From Primulina eburnea (Eukaryota > Streptophyta > Magnoliopsida > Lamiales > Gesneriaceae), in NCBI RefSeq assembly GCF_022965805.1, contig NC_133104.1, forward strand, positions 24,920,069-24,984,068: 64,000 bases of DNA. The letters run 5' to 3'. Shown one piece after another: positions 48,097 to 59,499 of the stretch. The first letter of the stretch is position 1. The number at the start of each line of letters is the position of its first letter. A program made the position numbers and the translations under genes. The notes below the pieces were generated by a model. That model saw nothing but the letters and a program-made list of their open reading frames with translations. It made no database searches and had not been told where the DNA came from.

Positions 48097-48200
48097 TGGC
48101 TTCGGCCATTCCTTTAAAATTATCATTTTTATATCATACATTCTTACCTCTACAAGTCTAACATCAATGCCAGTTGATAATTCTCGAGCCTTACACTAGG

Positions 48201-48557
48201 TATGATTGATGCAGGTGAAACTAGGTGTTGAAGATTAAGTAGGCGGAGCTGGGAGCATGCGTAATAACCCGAGGACCTTGCATTCTTCTGCATATTATGT
48301 TTACGAGTCACGGGTGAAACAATGTTTAAAATGTTTTCACATCTTTTTATGCTATGACAATGTTGAGTTCTTTTCAAAACAGTAGTCTAGAAATCGATGA
48401 TCTTTAGATTTAATTAACTACGGTTATTGTTATTAAGGGGTTGAATGACTTTTTAAAATGCATGATTGACTGCTTTTATTGCATGTATGTGTTCGATTTT
48501 TTTCGAAAATAGCTTTCAAAAAAAATTTCTAGTAGTGTTTTAGTAGTAGACGTTACA
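48201..48557 (+). repeat. LTR L, right part
   Basis: Resumes after J's second ctagg with TATGATTGATGCAGG and ends ...AGACGTTACA. No PBS follows, so L is probably a solo LTR. Expected TSD acata (48558-48562); a left partner was not found. Confidence 0.6.
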
Positions 48558-48589
48558 ACATAGTTCCTCACTTATAATGAAATAATTGT

Positions 48590-49897
48590 AAGTACTTAAT
48601 TTTTACCTATAAAGTACCTATTTTGAGGATGTCAAAATATATATTTTGAAGTTAATATTGAGTGGCTTTTGATGATTAGATTCGTGAATAAAAAATATGA
48701 TACCTAAATTCGTACAAATATACCCAATTTGATTCCTTATATACTTGATTTTACCCTTCTAAGACTCAATTTTAATTATTTTGAGATGTCAAAAAATATA
48801 TTTCAAGTAATATTGAGTGACTTTTGATGTGTCATCATGCTAAAATGTGATATCTAAATTGATACAAATAATAACTAATTCGAGTATACAAATGCTTGAT
48901 TTTACTCCATAAATAATCATATCCAATTATAAATATATATTCATAAGTCTAATCGAAAATTATTGATAAGAATAACGAATAATTACCAATAACTATTATA
49001 GATGAATTCTAATAAGTATGATATCAAATTAGACATCTCTTTATTACTTTAATGAATATCAATAAGCGAATGCGATCTCGAATTTGAGTATTGTAGGGTC
49101 AAAAACAGGTATATGTGATATCAAATTAGGAACTTTTGTACCAGTTTAGGTAGCGTATTTTTACTTCACGAATTACACCATCAAAAGCACTCAATATTAA
49201 CTTCAGTATTGTAGAGTAAAAAACATGTATATGTAGTACAATTTAATACATTTTATACCAATTTAGGTATCATATTTTTACTTCTAAAATTGCACCATCA
49301 AAAGCCAATCAATATTAACTTCAAACTATATTTTTGACATCTCCAAATAATCGAATATGAGTATTGTAGGGTCAAAAAAGGTCTATGTGGTCTCGATTTT
49401 GGTACTTTTTTTTATATCAATTTAGATAGAATATTTTTATTTCACGAATTACACCATCAAAAGCCAAAAAATATTAACTTTAAAATATATTTTTCGGCAT
49501 TCCCAAATAATTGAATTTGAGTATTCTAAGGTCAAAAACTGGTATTTGTGGTCATGAATTAGGTACTTTTTGTACTAATTTAGGTATCGTATTTTTACTT
49601 AAAGAATTATACCATATAAAACCGCTGAATATTAACTTCAAATTATGTTTTGTAATCTCCAAATAAATGAATTTGAGTATTGTAGGATAACAGATTGATA
49701 ACAATTTAGGAGTGGTAACAGATTGATACACATGTATATTTGGTCTCAAATTAGACACTTTTATAACAATTTAGGAGTGGTAACAGATTGATACATAAAA
49801 ACTACTCAATATTAAGTTTAAATTATATTTTTTGACATTCACAAATAATCGAATTTGAGTATTGTAGGGTGAAAAACATATAAATTTGGTATTGAAT
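48590..49897. repeat. Inverted tandem repeat array (unit about 120-180 bp)
   Basis: Five to six direct units (about 49095-49897), each running GTATTGTAGGGTC...GGTATCGTATTTTTACTT...CCATCAAAAGCC...AATATTAACTTCAAA...TTTTTGACATCTCC. About two units of the same sequence lie in inverse orientation at 48600-48930. One forward unit carries an internal duplication of AACAATTTAGGAGTGGTAAC. No coding. The array is cut at 49898 by LTR K. Confidence 0.8.
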
Positions 49898-52380
49898 TGT
49901 AGCGTCCGAAAATAATTCCACGTAGACCGCATGCATGAAAATTATAAAGTTGCTAAAATATTTTAATTAAAATATTTTGAATGCATGAATGATATATTTT
50001 GAGTGAATAAATGATTAATTGTTTACTTTTGTTTGATTTCATGATTTAAAAATTTTCAGACGAATATCAGTGGTTCACCGAAACAGAGGACTAAAAACGT
50101 TTAAGGTGTAAAAGTTTTAAAAGCTAAATTTTAATTTTTACTTAAGAAAAAATTTATTGTATTTTTAAGGTTAAGTTTAAATTAATTAGTGAGAGCAATG
50201 GATTTTATAAATAATTTTTTTAAATAGATATTTTTAAATCATTTAATTTGAGGCCTAATTATTTTATTAATCTTAATGGGCCTAATTAATTATTTAAAAA
50301 GCTAGGCTTAATTAAGCTCATTAATTAAGTGTTTAGGAAATCTTTTTAATATTTTTTAAAAGAATTCTACACACACCTAAACACCGAAACACACACACAC
50401 AATTCACGTAAATTGAAGGAGAGAAGAGAGGAATCGGCCAAATCTAGGGAAGCTTGCAAGGAAGTTTTTGATTTTTTTTCTTCTTCGTTCTTGGATCTTC
50501 TTCCTCGTTCTTCCTTCCAATAGCGAACACCCGACTCCCTTGCATCCCAAGGTGGGTACGTATTCGGTTCTATTTTGACAAGAAAAAGTTGTGAAAATAT
50601 AAATCGTCATCCGTTCGTCACCGACGTTCTACCGCTACGGTATTCGTATTTCGAGCGTTTTGAACGCAAAAGCACGTTTTTAAACCTTCTTTTTGCACCA
50701 TTCAAATCATATTATGTGTGTTTAATCACGTTTGCATGAAAAATATGAAACCATCCTTTTGTTTTCGTTTTTATGGCTTGTACATCTTAAAACTTTGATT
50801 TTCATGCATTGAAACAAATGCTTACGATGCACAAATGGGCTGCCATGATAGGACTATGGGAAGGGACGATTTTCAACATATTTAAGGGTCCATAGATGCA
50901 TGTTCAAGGGCTGGACAATATGGATGCAAGAGCTGAACGAATTTTTTTTTTTTTAGGAGTCCTAGGAAGAAGCAGGCTCTTAGCTGCTGTAGGGACATGT
51001 TCATAGGTCCTAATAGGGTATATTCATGGTCCTAGTTGGCATGTGAAAGGCTGGAAAGGGAGTATAAAGGTTGCACGTCGCTTTGGGTCGCTTAAGGCAT
51101 TTAGGGGCGTAGGTTTAAGGTTGCAAGTGATAGGGTTGTAAAGGCTGGTCCAGTAGAGTTCTAAGGGTTCACTCTAGGTCCTAGGATGGGTACATAGGGT
51201 CTGGACATGATGGTTAAGGGCTAGGCTCGATGGATTGAAAGTTGGCTTGGGCTAGGGTTTGATAAATTGTTCAGAAAATTCAATAGGCATTCTAAGCTAT
51301 CCCGAGGTTCTTAAATGGTTTGATTTGGGTTGCATAAGGTATGGTAGTGTTAATAAGCTAGGGTTAAAGTTTGGTTAATTTTTGAGTCGATTCAGGTTAA
51401 AACCGGGACATACGATTAAGTTTTAAAAGGAATTGGGAAATTAGTTGAGGAGATTAATTTTACGTCTAAGAAATTTTTATGGGTGTATTCTAAGGTCATA
51501 TTAAGTTTAGGGATGAAATGTCTATGTTTAAAATTTTGGAAGAAAATATTAAGTTTTGAATTTATTCGGGTTAAAAACGCTTCATGGTTTAGTCATTAAG
51601 TTATTAAATTGTAAGGCTCGAGTTTACGTCTAAAAAAAATATTAGAGGACATTTAATCTTTTACGATGATTTGGGATGGGCTCGAGCCAATAAAAGTAAG
51701 AAAAAACCAAAATCGGGAATTTTTTATTCCAAGGGTAAAATGGTCATTTTGCATCCCGTGTAGTATGACAGGTCTGACAGTGTCCAGAAAAATCATAATA
51801 CATGCTAAATGATATTTTAAAATGTTTATGAAGAAAATATGAGATTTTATGATTTATGATAAAGTTGTTCAATTTTTACTGTTAAATTGTTATTTTACGA
51901 ATTTGGAAAAGGGGCGATATTTATGATTAAAAATAAAAGAAAAATATTTTGAAGTATATGAATTGATTGTGACAAAAAAGGATATAATATATGATTATTG
52001 AGAATATCGTGAGGTAGAATACCCACAGGGAGCCCAACGATCGTATTTCAATTTACGTCGGTGCCTAGTGTTCGTCTCCATGCGCAATGGTGAGCTAAGA
52101 TTGATCAATCAACCAAATGATATAGCTAGTCACTTTCAAAGATCAAATTTTACCTAAAATGATATATGATGAAGGAAAGCTTTATGATTAAATGATTTAT
52201 GATTTATTTATAATTACAAGCTTATTTTAAATAAAAGTATGATTTTAATGCATGTGCATGTATATGTATTATTTGTTACATATAATTAGAACGTGTTGAG
52301 TCATTAAACTCACTAGGTTTGAATATTGCATGTGATAATGAGATTAAGAGAGATGCTGACTAAAAGGATCGGTTAGTAGG
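49898..52380 (+). repeat. LTR K (gypsy-type), interrupted by element H
   Basis: Starts TGTAGCGTCCGAAAATAATTCC, runs through an AT-rich region, a CT-rich leader-like part (50470-50540) and a G-rich part with AGGGCTGGAC-type repeats, to ...AACTCACTAGG near 52318, like L. H enters at 52381 before the LTR end. The 5 bp before it (tgaat) would be its TSD. No genuine gene inside. Confidence 0.7.
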
Positions 52381-53402
52381 TGACAAGTGTTTAGAGGGGG
52401 GAGGGGGGTTGAATAAACACTCACTGATTATAAATTTTTTTTCGAAGATTGGGTTCAATTTAGTGAAAAACTGACACTCGGTATCTCGCCAGTCGATAAC
52501 AATCAGTTTAACTGAAAAACAGTTGCGGAAGTAAACTGACTTAAAGATATAATAACTGATAGTAACTGAAATAAAATGCACACGATTTGTTTCTGGATGT
52601 TCCGAGAATAGAATAACTCATACTTCACCCCTTCTATCACGAAGATAGGATTTTCACTAAAAGACTTTGATTGAATACAAACGTTGTACTGACCCACTTT
52701 ATTTTGGAATTAACACTGCCAAAACTGAAACTCTTAGTTCACAATAACTTTTACAGTGCGTGACTGAATATAACACAACTGAATGAATCTAACAAAGATT
52801 TCAAAGTGCTAACAAGCTCGTAAATGTAGCCTTGATTTCTATTGATAAATCTGATAAGAGTGAGCTCTTGATATCTGAATGCGAGTGGTGATTTTAGCAG
52901 AGTAACAACAAGATTGAATAGAATAGTAGTTCGCGTGTTGTTTTCTCAGCTGCATTCTTAACTTATTTATATGCTTCCCTCTCAACGGTAATATTAAATA
53001 ATATTTGAATCTTTATATCCGTTGATTGCCACGTCAATATTCTCTGACATTCGTACACTGTAATCTCTGAAATACGGCGTTCCACTACTAGTTGCAGTCT
53101 GTTGTACTATTTGTCGGTTGTCGTTCTCAACTGATGACGTGTACAGCTGAGAGATCAGCTGAAGGATACTTTTCTTGAAAACTCATAACTGATTGTTTCA
53201 ACCGATCAGTTCCCTACTGATCAGTAAATTAGATTATGCTTCAACTGATCAGTTCGACGAAGATAAGATTTAGCTGGTACGCATTAATCTTCAGCTAATG
53301 ACAACTAACAGTTGTAAGATTTTAGTCTCGTTTGCCTTTGATCAGTTATTCCAATAAGTTCGATGCTTAGTTTGTCAAATCACTGAAATTTAGTTTCCAA
53401 CA
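52381..53402 (-). repeat. 3' LTR of element H (about 1022 bp)
   Basis: On the minus strand it starts TGTTGGAAACTAAATTTC, right after a polypurine tract, and probably ends ...CTAAACACTTGTCA at 52381. Rich in AACTGATCAGTT palindromes. The outer end is inferred from the TG...CA rule and the switch to LTR K sequence. Confidence 0.7.
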
Positions 53403-53418
53403 ATTTCCCCCTTTTTGG
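53403..53418 (-). promoter_or_regulatory. Polypurine tract of element H
   Basis: Minus strand CCAAAAAGGGGGAAAT immediately before the LTR start; plus-strand primer site. Confidence 0.8.
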
Positions 53419-53736
53419 TGATTGAAAAAACTCAGAATTTAATAAACTGATCAGTTGAAGTAAAAGAATGCTTTGAATCATTGTAGATAAAATAATTTTT
53501 TTAGTGTACAAATTCGTACAAAGAAAACAAATAATCTTCAACTAATAACTGTCAATAGTTGTCTCTTCAGTTGTATCCTCTCTTATTCTTTCATTAATCT
53601 AGCTGCTTCCCCCTTTTCGTCAAGCACATCGACTTTGAGAGATAGAATCCTAACATCAGCTGCAATATCTTTGACAGCAGTCAATACAGTAGTTTGCAGC
53701 AAGTCGATTTTCTTTGAGACATATGTCTCCATGGAT

Positions 53737-56474
53737 TCAACTCTCTTGCTGATTGAGTCTTGAGTAAAGGAAAGACTCAGCTAATCCTCTGTTCTTTTTA
53801 AGCTCGTCGATTGCAAAGATGATGGAGGTCACAACTGTTTGAATAGATTTCAGTTTCCCTGAGTTGAATTCACTGGAGGAGTTCAACTTCAGAGAGTGAG
53901 CAAGTTGAGTGCTGTGAATCTCCTTTATTTCTTGCATTATTTTTGACATGTTGAGCTGAATGTCCTGAATTTATTCAAGGACCAAATCCATGTCTGATGA
54001 TGGATGAGGAGATACTGGTCCAGACGGCCCTGGTTCTTGTTCCTTGGTAGATTGATCAAATATCACCAAAGTCCGGTCAGAAACCTATGTTTCAACATGT
54101 GTCAGCTCTTGAACATCTTGCACTCTGACTTCTTCTTGAATAGGAGGAGAAGAAGATGGATTTGGATCAGTAGATGGATTGTCCTGCTGATTACGTTGTT
54201 GATCTGTGGTAGTTTCAGTTGGAGGGTCAGTGACTGATGGTTCTGATTGTTGGTCAACTGAAACTCATTGTGGTTCGTCAACATGCAACTGAGCCTCCTC
54301 AGTGTCAACAGTAGGCTCAACAGTTGAGTGAATTTGCACATCAGTTTGAACCTCTTGTTCAGCAGAGACAGGGATACGAGCATCTGTAGCTATTTGATCA
54401 GTTGAGAGATCAACTGATTCAGTTGAAGGCACATTTGATTGAAATTCTCGGGCGACTGACTGAATGATCTCATCGATATTAGCAAGTGTCAAGTCAGCGT
54501 CCGAGTAAAGTTGAGGATCATCAACAGAAGAAGATGGTGGCACATCCTGAATTGGCTCTACTGTTGTAGCAACAGCTTGTTTTGGGGATGACTCTTTGTG
54601 CTGAGACGACGGTTCATTTTCTTCTTCTTCTGAAGTGCCTTCATGATTGATTAGCTCTTGATCCATTTACCAAAACTTTATCTACGATTGCAGAGCAATA
54701 AGATCTGTGTCCAACTGAGTGAGCACAGCTCGATCATTATAAGCAGTTGGACTTGTGGGAATGTAGTTGCTTTTGAGCTTTTCAATCAGTTGACCCAGCT
54801 TATTGTCTCTTATTTTATCAAAGAAATAATTCTTTCTCCCCAATGCCTGAACAATTGTAGCAGCTTTGACCATTTTGAGAACAATTGCTTCCAATTTGAT
54901 GAATGTATCTAGTTTAGACTTCTTTTTCAATTGTTTGGCAATTTTCCAAGTGTGAGTTCTGAACCTCGTCCAAGTGTGAGTTCTGAACCTCGTCCAAGCA
55001 TCATAAATTTTCAGTTTGGATTCAGCAAAAGCATTGACCTGTTCCCAGATGAGGTCAATGTGAGTCTGGATTGCATTTGATGGCCTGGTCTCTTCGATCA
55101 ACTTGCCCTTTCCTTTCTCATCAGAAAGAATATGTGGAATGTTCAGTCCAGAGTGAGTAGCGTCCACTCGTTCCTGAATTTTGATTCCCTTGGGTCGAGC
55201 AGGAGCAAGGATTGTAGGTCGCTTGATATTGGTAAAAAAAGCTGAAACTCTTGATGATTCCTTCTTTTTACCTGCTGTAGTGACGACCTTTTTGGATAGA
55301 TCAGTTGGTGGAGGTAACTGATCTTTAGCTGAAACATCAGCTGGAATAGCTTTCAAAGGAATAGACTGAATAGGCTGTTGAGCATCTGATTGCTTCAATC
55401 TATCAGCTTGGAAAGATGCCAACATTGCTATTGGCTTTGTTATTTGTGCCCTTTGTTTCTTTGTAATCAACTGAAAAGGTGTTTCCTCAGAATCTGATCC
55501 ACTGACAATCAGTTTTCTCTTGATGGTTTTCAGTTGAGCCAAAGTTCTTCCCTTCTTTATTGACTTGGGAACATCTTGATGCGTCCCAATCTTCTTTTTG
55601 ATCTTGAGAAACTGATCAGGAGAGATGTCCAGTTTAGTCTTTGTTGGCTGAAAAATCTTGGCATTGAAGACTTTGAATTTTGATGATCTCTCTGAATCAT
55701 CAGCCACCGGTCCTTTGACTTTCATCAAGTAACTCAGCTGAACTGCGAATCTTTTGGACTGCTTGGTGGACTGAAACATATTCTTCAAGATATTGAAGAT
55801 ATGGTGCTTCCAGTTCAGTCTTCGTCCAGCCATGATAAAAGTAATGGCTTGAAATTTCTCCAAGGTAAGTGCAGCAAATGATCCTGCCTTCGCCATAGCC
55901 CCTTGGCTACAATATCAGCCAGCAACTGAACTTCGTGCTTCAGTTCTCTCTTTGGATCGGAAACTTTGATTTTTCGTCCATCAGCAGAAAGTAGAGTTTG
56001 CATCTCTTCGACATCAAATGCCTTAACGTCAGCAAGGTTTGCCAGCCCATCAGAAGGCAATAAGAAAATTTCTCCAAACGATTCTTCAGAAATGGTCAAC
56101 AACTGACCATTGACAATAGTGATGATGCTTCCATTAGAATTGATATTCCCGTTAGAGTAGAAATCCTGAAGTTCCTTCGGGTAGATCTTTTGTGAAGATT
56201 GCCCCAAAAATGTCCTCAACCCAGCTGATTCTAGGTTCAGAAAGATGTTCTTGACATCGGCCTCTCCGACTGATAGAACTGATTCAAAATTGATAGCCAT
56301 AGCATTCAACATGTGAGCGGGAATTTGATTTGCAATTAGAACTGAATGATTTCCTGCGAAAAATAAAGCTTGAATTTGCTTTTGCTCTGAGAATTTTAGG
56401 TAAGCGTAAGGAATAAGAACTGAAATGGAGCGGGCAAAGTTCTTATGTACGTGACTGTTCGAATTATTGGACAC
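53737..56474 (-). pseudogene. Post-pol extra ORF of element H (env-position), frameshifted
   Basis: Roughly 900 codons in pieces 56474-55815, 55896-54682, 54666-54265 and 53949-53737. The first part (MSNNSNSHVHKN..., INFESVLSVGEADVKNIFLN) and second part (AKAGSFAALTLEKFQAITFIMAG, then Lys/Ser/Pro-rich) resemble large hypothetical proteins linked to retroelements in Lamiales as I recall them; the third is Glu/Ser/Thr-rich; the last may be coiled-coil. No signal peptide or obvious membrane segment, so nothing shows an envelope function despite the position. Breaks: a frameshift near 55860 and stops near 54680 and 54265. An exact 24-nt tandem duplication at 54946-54993 repeats TRFRTHTW. Confidence 0.65.
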
Positions 56475-56936
56475 GTGTCAGTCCAGGAAATTTTGAATAA
56501 AAGACGTGTGTACGTGTGGTAAAAGCGTGTGTTGAAAATACATGGATTAAAAGGGTCCACGTTTCAACCTATAGTTTGTTGAAAGATTGCATTTAATGCT
56601 TTGATAATCTGTCACATCACTAAATTTGGAATAAAAAATGGTTAATTTGTTAACTTATGTGAGAAGATTAGTGAAATAATCAGTTGTAAAACTGTGTCTT
56701 TTCAGTTGAAGATTCACTAACTGCTGTCTTCTCAGTTAACCTTTTAATCCAACATTCCCCCTTAATAAATGCATATAAAGATTACGAGAATTTAAGCAAG
56801 ACGAATCAAATTAAATCTTATGCTTAGAAGGTTAATCGTCTGCCGTAATGATTTTGTCCTTCCTTGACCCTGGCCTATAAATAAGAATAGCTCGGTTAGT
56901 CTCAATCATATCATCAAACAACAATTAAAAGCTATA
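56475..56936. promoter_or_regulatory. Divergent intergenic region between post-pol ORF and antisense ORF
   Basis: 462 bp separating two ORFs read in opposite directions. Near the minus-strand ORF start lies GACACGTGTC (56469-56478), a G-box palindrome, with further ACGT motifs just upstream. At the other end is a TATA box for the plus-strand ORF. It looks like a two-way promoter inside the element. Confidence 0.5.
56876..56883 (+). promoter_or_regulatory. TATA box of the antisense ORF
   Basis: TATAAATA in the context GGCCTATAAATAAG, 54 bp upstream of the ATG at 56937, leaving room for a leader of about 25-30 nt. Confidence 0.6.
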
Positions 56937-57359
56937 ATGGCAGGTGCAAGTGGCTCGAAGACTCCAGATATGGCGGAAGAATTTATGAACTCATCTTTTG
57001 AGAAAAGAAAAACTGATATGGAAGATGAAGTCTTCCACAAAATCCTTCGATACTGGGAGGAGCTTCAAGGTCTCCAGTTCCTCCAAGAGTGTGGAATGGC
57101 TACCACCCCCAAACTGGTGGCAAAACTCAAGAAATACCGGGAACGCTTTCACGTTGCTGATACGGTGGACATTTTCGAAAATGAATATGTCTACCAACTA
57201 ATGCTCCAGAAGGAAAGGAAGATCCTAGAGCGAATAGCTGACTCAGATAGCTTCCTTAAGACTTCCACCGGAGATTTAACCCGTTGGTTGAACAAGTGGA
57301 GGTTTTTGTTGGAGATGAATTTTTCGATGTACTCCATGCTAATTTCTTTAAATAAATAA
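56937..57359 (+). CDS. Antisense ORF within element H, 140 aa, unknown function
   Basis: Runs opposite to all other genes of H, between pol and the post-pol ORF. Intact from ATG (context tATAATGG) to a TAA, while its neighbours are broken. Starts MAGASGSKTPDM; mostly charged and helix-forming (KTDMEDEVFHKILRYWEE, LVAKLKKYRERF, LMLQKERKILERIAD), with no signal peptide, membrane segment or Cys/His motif. I do not recognise a family. Context supports a real transcription unit: a TATA box 54 bp upstream, no upstream ATG seen in the presumed leader, and AATAAA signals overlapping the stop (57352-57361). Extra and antisense ORFs are known in some plant LTR elements; whether this one is conserved cannot be judged here. 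Confidence 0.55.
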   Translation: MAGASGSKTPDMAEEFMNSSFEKRKTDMEDEVFHKILRYWEELQGLQFLQECGMATTPKLVAKLKKYRERFHVADTVDIFENEYVYQLMLQKERKILERIADSDSFLKTSTGDLTRWLNKWRFLLEMNFSMYSMLISLNK

Positions 57360-57600
57360 AATGTTTATCTCATTTATCTTTGTCTTTTATTTTCCTGCAA
57401 GAGTTAATCTCATCAGTTGATAAGTAAATCACGAACTGAACATAATAATTGACAAAAGATTAACTGACATCAGTTGAAATTCAAATGGATAAAAGACGAA
57501 TTAAATGAGCCGTAATTGACAATAGAACTGATAGATAACACGAATTAATTAACAACTGATATCATCAGTAAAACTGATTAGGATAAATCAATTAATCCAA
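57360..57600. other. Spacer in H between antisense ORF and RNase H end
   Basis: Non-coding, full of CAGTTGA/TCAACTG words. Probable 3' UTR of the antisense ORF. Confidence 0.5.
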
Positions 57601-59045
57601 GTATATTGCGAAAGTGAGAAAACTTAGTCTCGGGCAATGGTTTGGTGAAGATGTCAGCTGCTTGCTGTTCAATTGAGACATATTCCAGTCTTATGTCCTT
57701 CTTCAAGGCATGATCTCTGATAAAGTGATGTCTGACATTTATGTGCTTGGTCCTTGAGTGAAGAACTGGATTGTAGGTAATAGCAATCGTGCTTGTATTG
57801 TCACAAAATATGGGCGATTCTTTAGCCTCAACTACATAATAACTCAGTTGTTGCTGAACCCAGAGCAGTTGAGCACAGCAGCTTTCAGCAGCAAGGTATT
57901 CTGCTTCAATTGTGGAAGTTGCTATCGATGTTTGCTTCTTGCTGAACCAAGAGATCAGTCTGTCTCCTAGAAACTGACATGATCCACTTGTACTTCTACG
58001 ATCAAGCTTAAATCCTGCATAATCTGCACTTGAATATCCAACTAAATTGAAAGAGGAGTCTTTATAATATCATAACTCAACATTTTGTGTGTCCTTAAGA
58101 TATTTTAAAATACGTTTGGCAGCTGAAAAATGTGATTGCTTAGGGTTTTCCTGAAATCTAGCACACATATAGACATCAAATACAATATCAGGACGACTAG
58201 CAGTTAGGTGCAATAATGAACCTATTAAACCTCTGTAAAGTATCGCCTCAACTGATATTCCCCCTTGCTCAGTGTCCAGTTTCACTGATGAGCTCATGGG
58301 AGTACTTGCAGCTGAACACGACTCCATGCCAAATTTCCTCTTCGTGTATTTAGTTTGACTTATAAAAGTGCCTATCTCCAGTTGCTTCACTTGCAGTCCA
58401 AGAAAGAATGTCAGTTCACCCATCATGCTCATTTCAAATTTCTCCTACATCAACTTAGAAAATTTCTCGCATAATTTGGGGTTAGTTGACCCAAATATGA
58501 TGCCATCAACATAAATTTGAACAAGTAAAATGTGATCATTCTTTGAAAATTTGAACAATGTCTTATCAACTGATCCAACAGAAAAATCGTGATCAGTTAG
58601 AAATTTTGAAAGAATTTCATACCAAGCTCTTGGAGCTTGTTTAAGACCATATAAGGCTTTGTTCAAATGGTAGACATGATCAGGAAAAATGATGATTGAT
58701 AAAACCTGGAGGTTGTTCAACATAGACTTCCTCTTGCAACTGACCATTCAAGAATGCACGCTTTACGTTCATCTGGTAGGCTTTGAAGTTCTTGAATGAT
58801 GCAAAGGCAAGGAATATTTTGATAGCTTCCAGTCTTGCAACCGGTGCATATGTTTCATCATAATCAATTCCTTCTTCTTTCCTATATCCTTGTGCTACTA
58901 GTCTCGCCTTGTTGTGCACAACTGAACCGTCTTCGTTCAGTTTGTTCCTGTACATCGATTTTGTACCTATAAAAGTTTTTGAAACTGGTCTTGGAACTAG
59001 GTTCCAGACATTGTTATGGGTAAACTGATTCAGCTCCTCTTGCAT
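57601..59045 (-). pseudogene. Copia RT-RNase H of element H, frameshifted
   Basis: Pieces 59045-58680 (RT start, [49 protein letters not shown]), 58747-58445 (ALYGLKQAPRAWYE and the catalytic motif, here YVDGIIFGS instead of YVDD), 58432-58070 ([31 protein letters not shown]), then RNase H in broken frames to about 57610. A stop interrupts the joint near 58440. The YVDG change would abolish RT chemistry. Confidence 0.88.
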
Positions 59046-59467
59046 TGCATTTGTCCAGTTTGGATCAACAAGAGCTTCATCAGTTTTCTTTGGTTCCGAC
59101 TGCGATACAAAAGCTGAATGAATAAATAATTGAACATTTGATTTCTTGTTCTTACCAGGTCAGATGGATTACCTATCACCAATTCTGGAGGATGTGATTT
59201 CTTCCATCTGAGTTCAGAGTTTGTTGTGTCCAAGTCAGTAATTGCTTCTGCAGGCAACTGAATGTTTTCAGTTTCAGTTGGAGCTGTTTTAGTTGGTAAC
59301 TGAATATCATTTCTTTGCTCTTCCAACTGATTTTCAGGAACTACTTCCTGTTCAACTGATTGATCCACAATTTCAGGTTCAGGTGTTTGAAGGATGTTTC
59401 GATTGATATGATTTTCTTTTTCATGATCATCCTCCAAACTGATATCTGTAAATCGATCAACTGGCAC
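59030..59467 (-). pseudogene. Copia integrase-RT linker of element H
   Basis: An acidic, Gln/Glu/Pro-rich segment ([41 protein letters not shown]), the usual variable linker before copia RT. It ends by overlapping the RT start in another frame. Confidence 0.7.
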
Positions 59468-59499
59468 AACTGGATTAGTTGGCTTATCAGTTAGTACAG

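Larger units (their letters stand above)
39786..48195 (-). mobile_element. Element J: complete Ty3/gypsy chromovirus-type retrotransposon
   Basis: 8410 bp with TSD ctagg (39781-39785 and 48196-48200), two 1764-bp LTRs, PBS, polypurine tract and an uninterrupted gag-pol, all on the minus strand. The LTRs show about 18 substitutions by eye and no length difference, roughly 1%. Under a generic plant rate of 1.3e-8 per site per year this would be about 0.4 million years (inference). The integrase tail suggests the Tekay/Del chromovirus lineage. Inserted in LTR L. Confidence 0.96.
46432..48195 (-). repeat. 5' LTR of element J (1764 bp)
   Basis: Upstream LTR in the element's own orientation, holding the active promoter: palindrome cluster 47911-48096, TATA box 47853-47863, multi-stem block 46737-47094 in the presumed 5' leader. 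Every position equals the 3' LTR position plus 6646. Confidence 0.97.

Noticed and set aside
53737..56474. Retroviral envelope gene
   Set aside because: The position fits, but no signal peptide, transmembrane helix or fusion-type motif is visible; kept as an extra ORF of unknown function.
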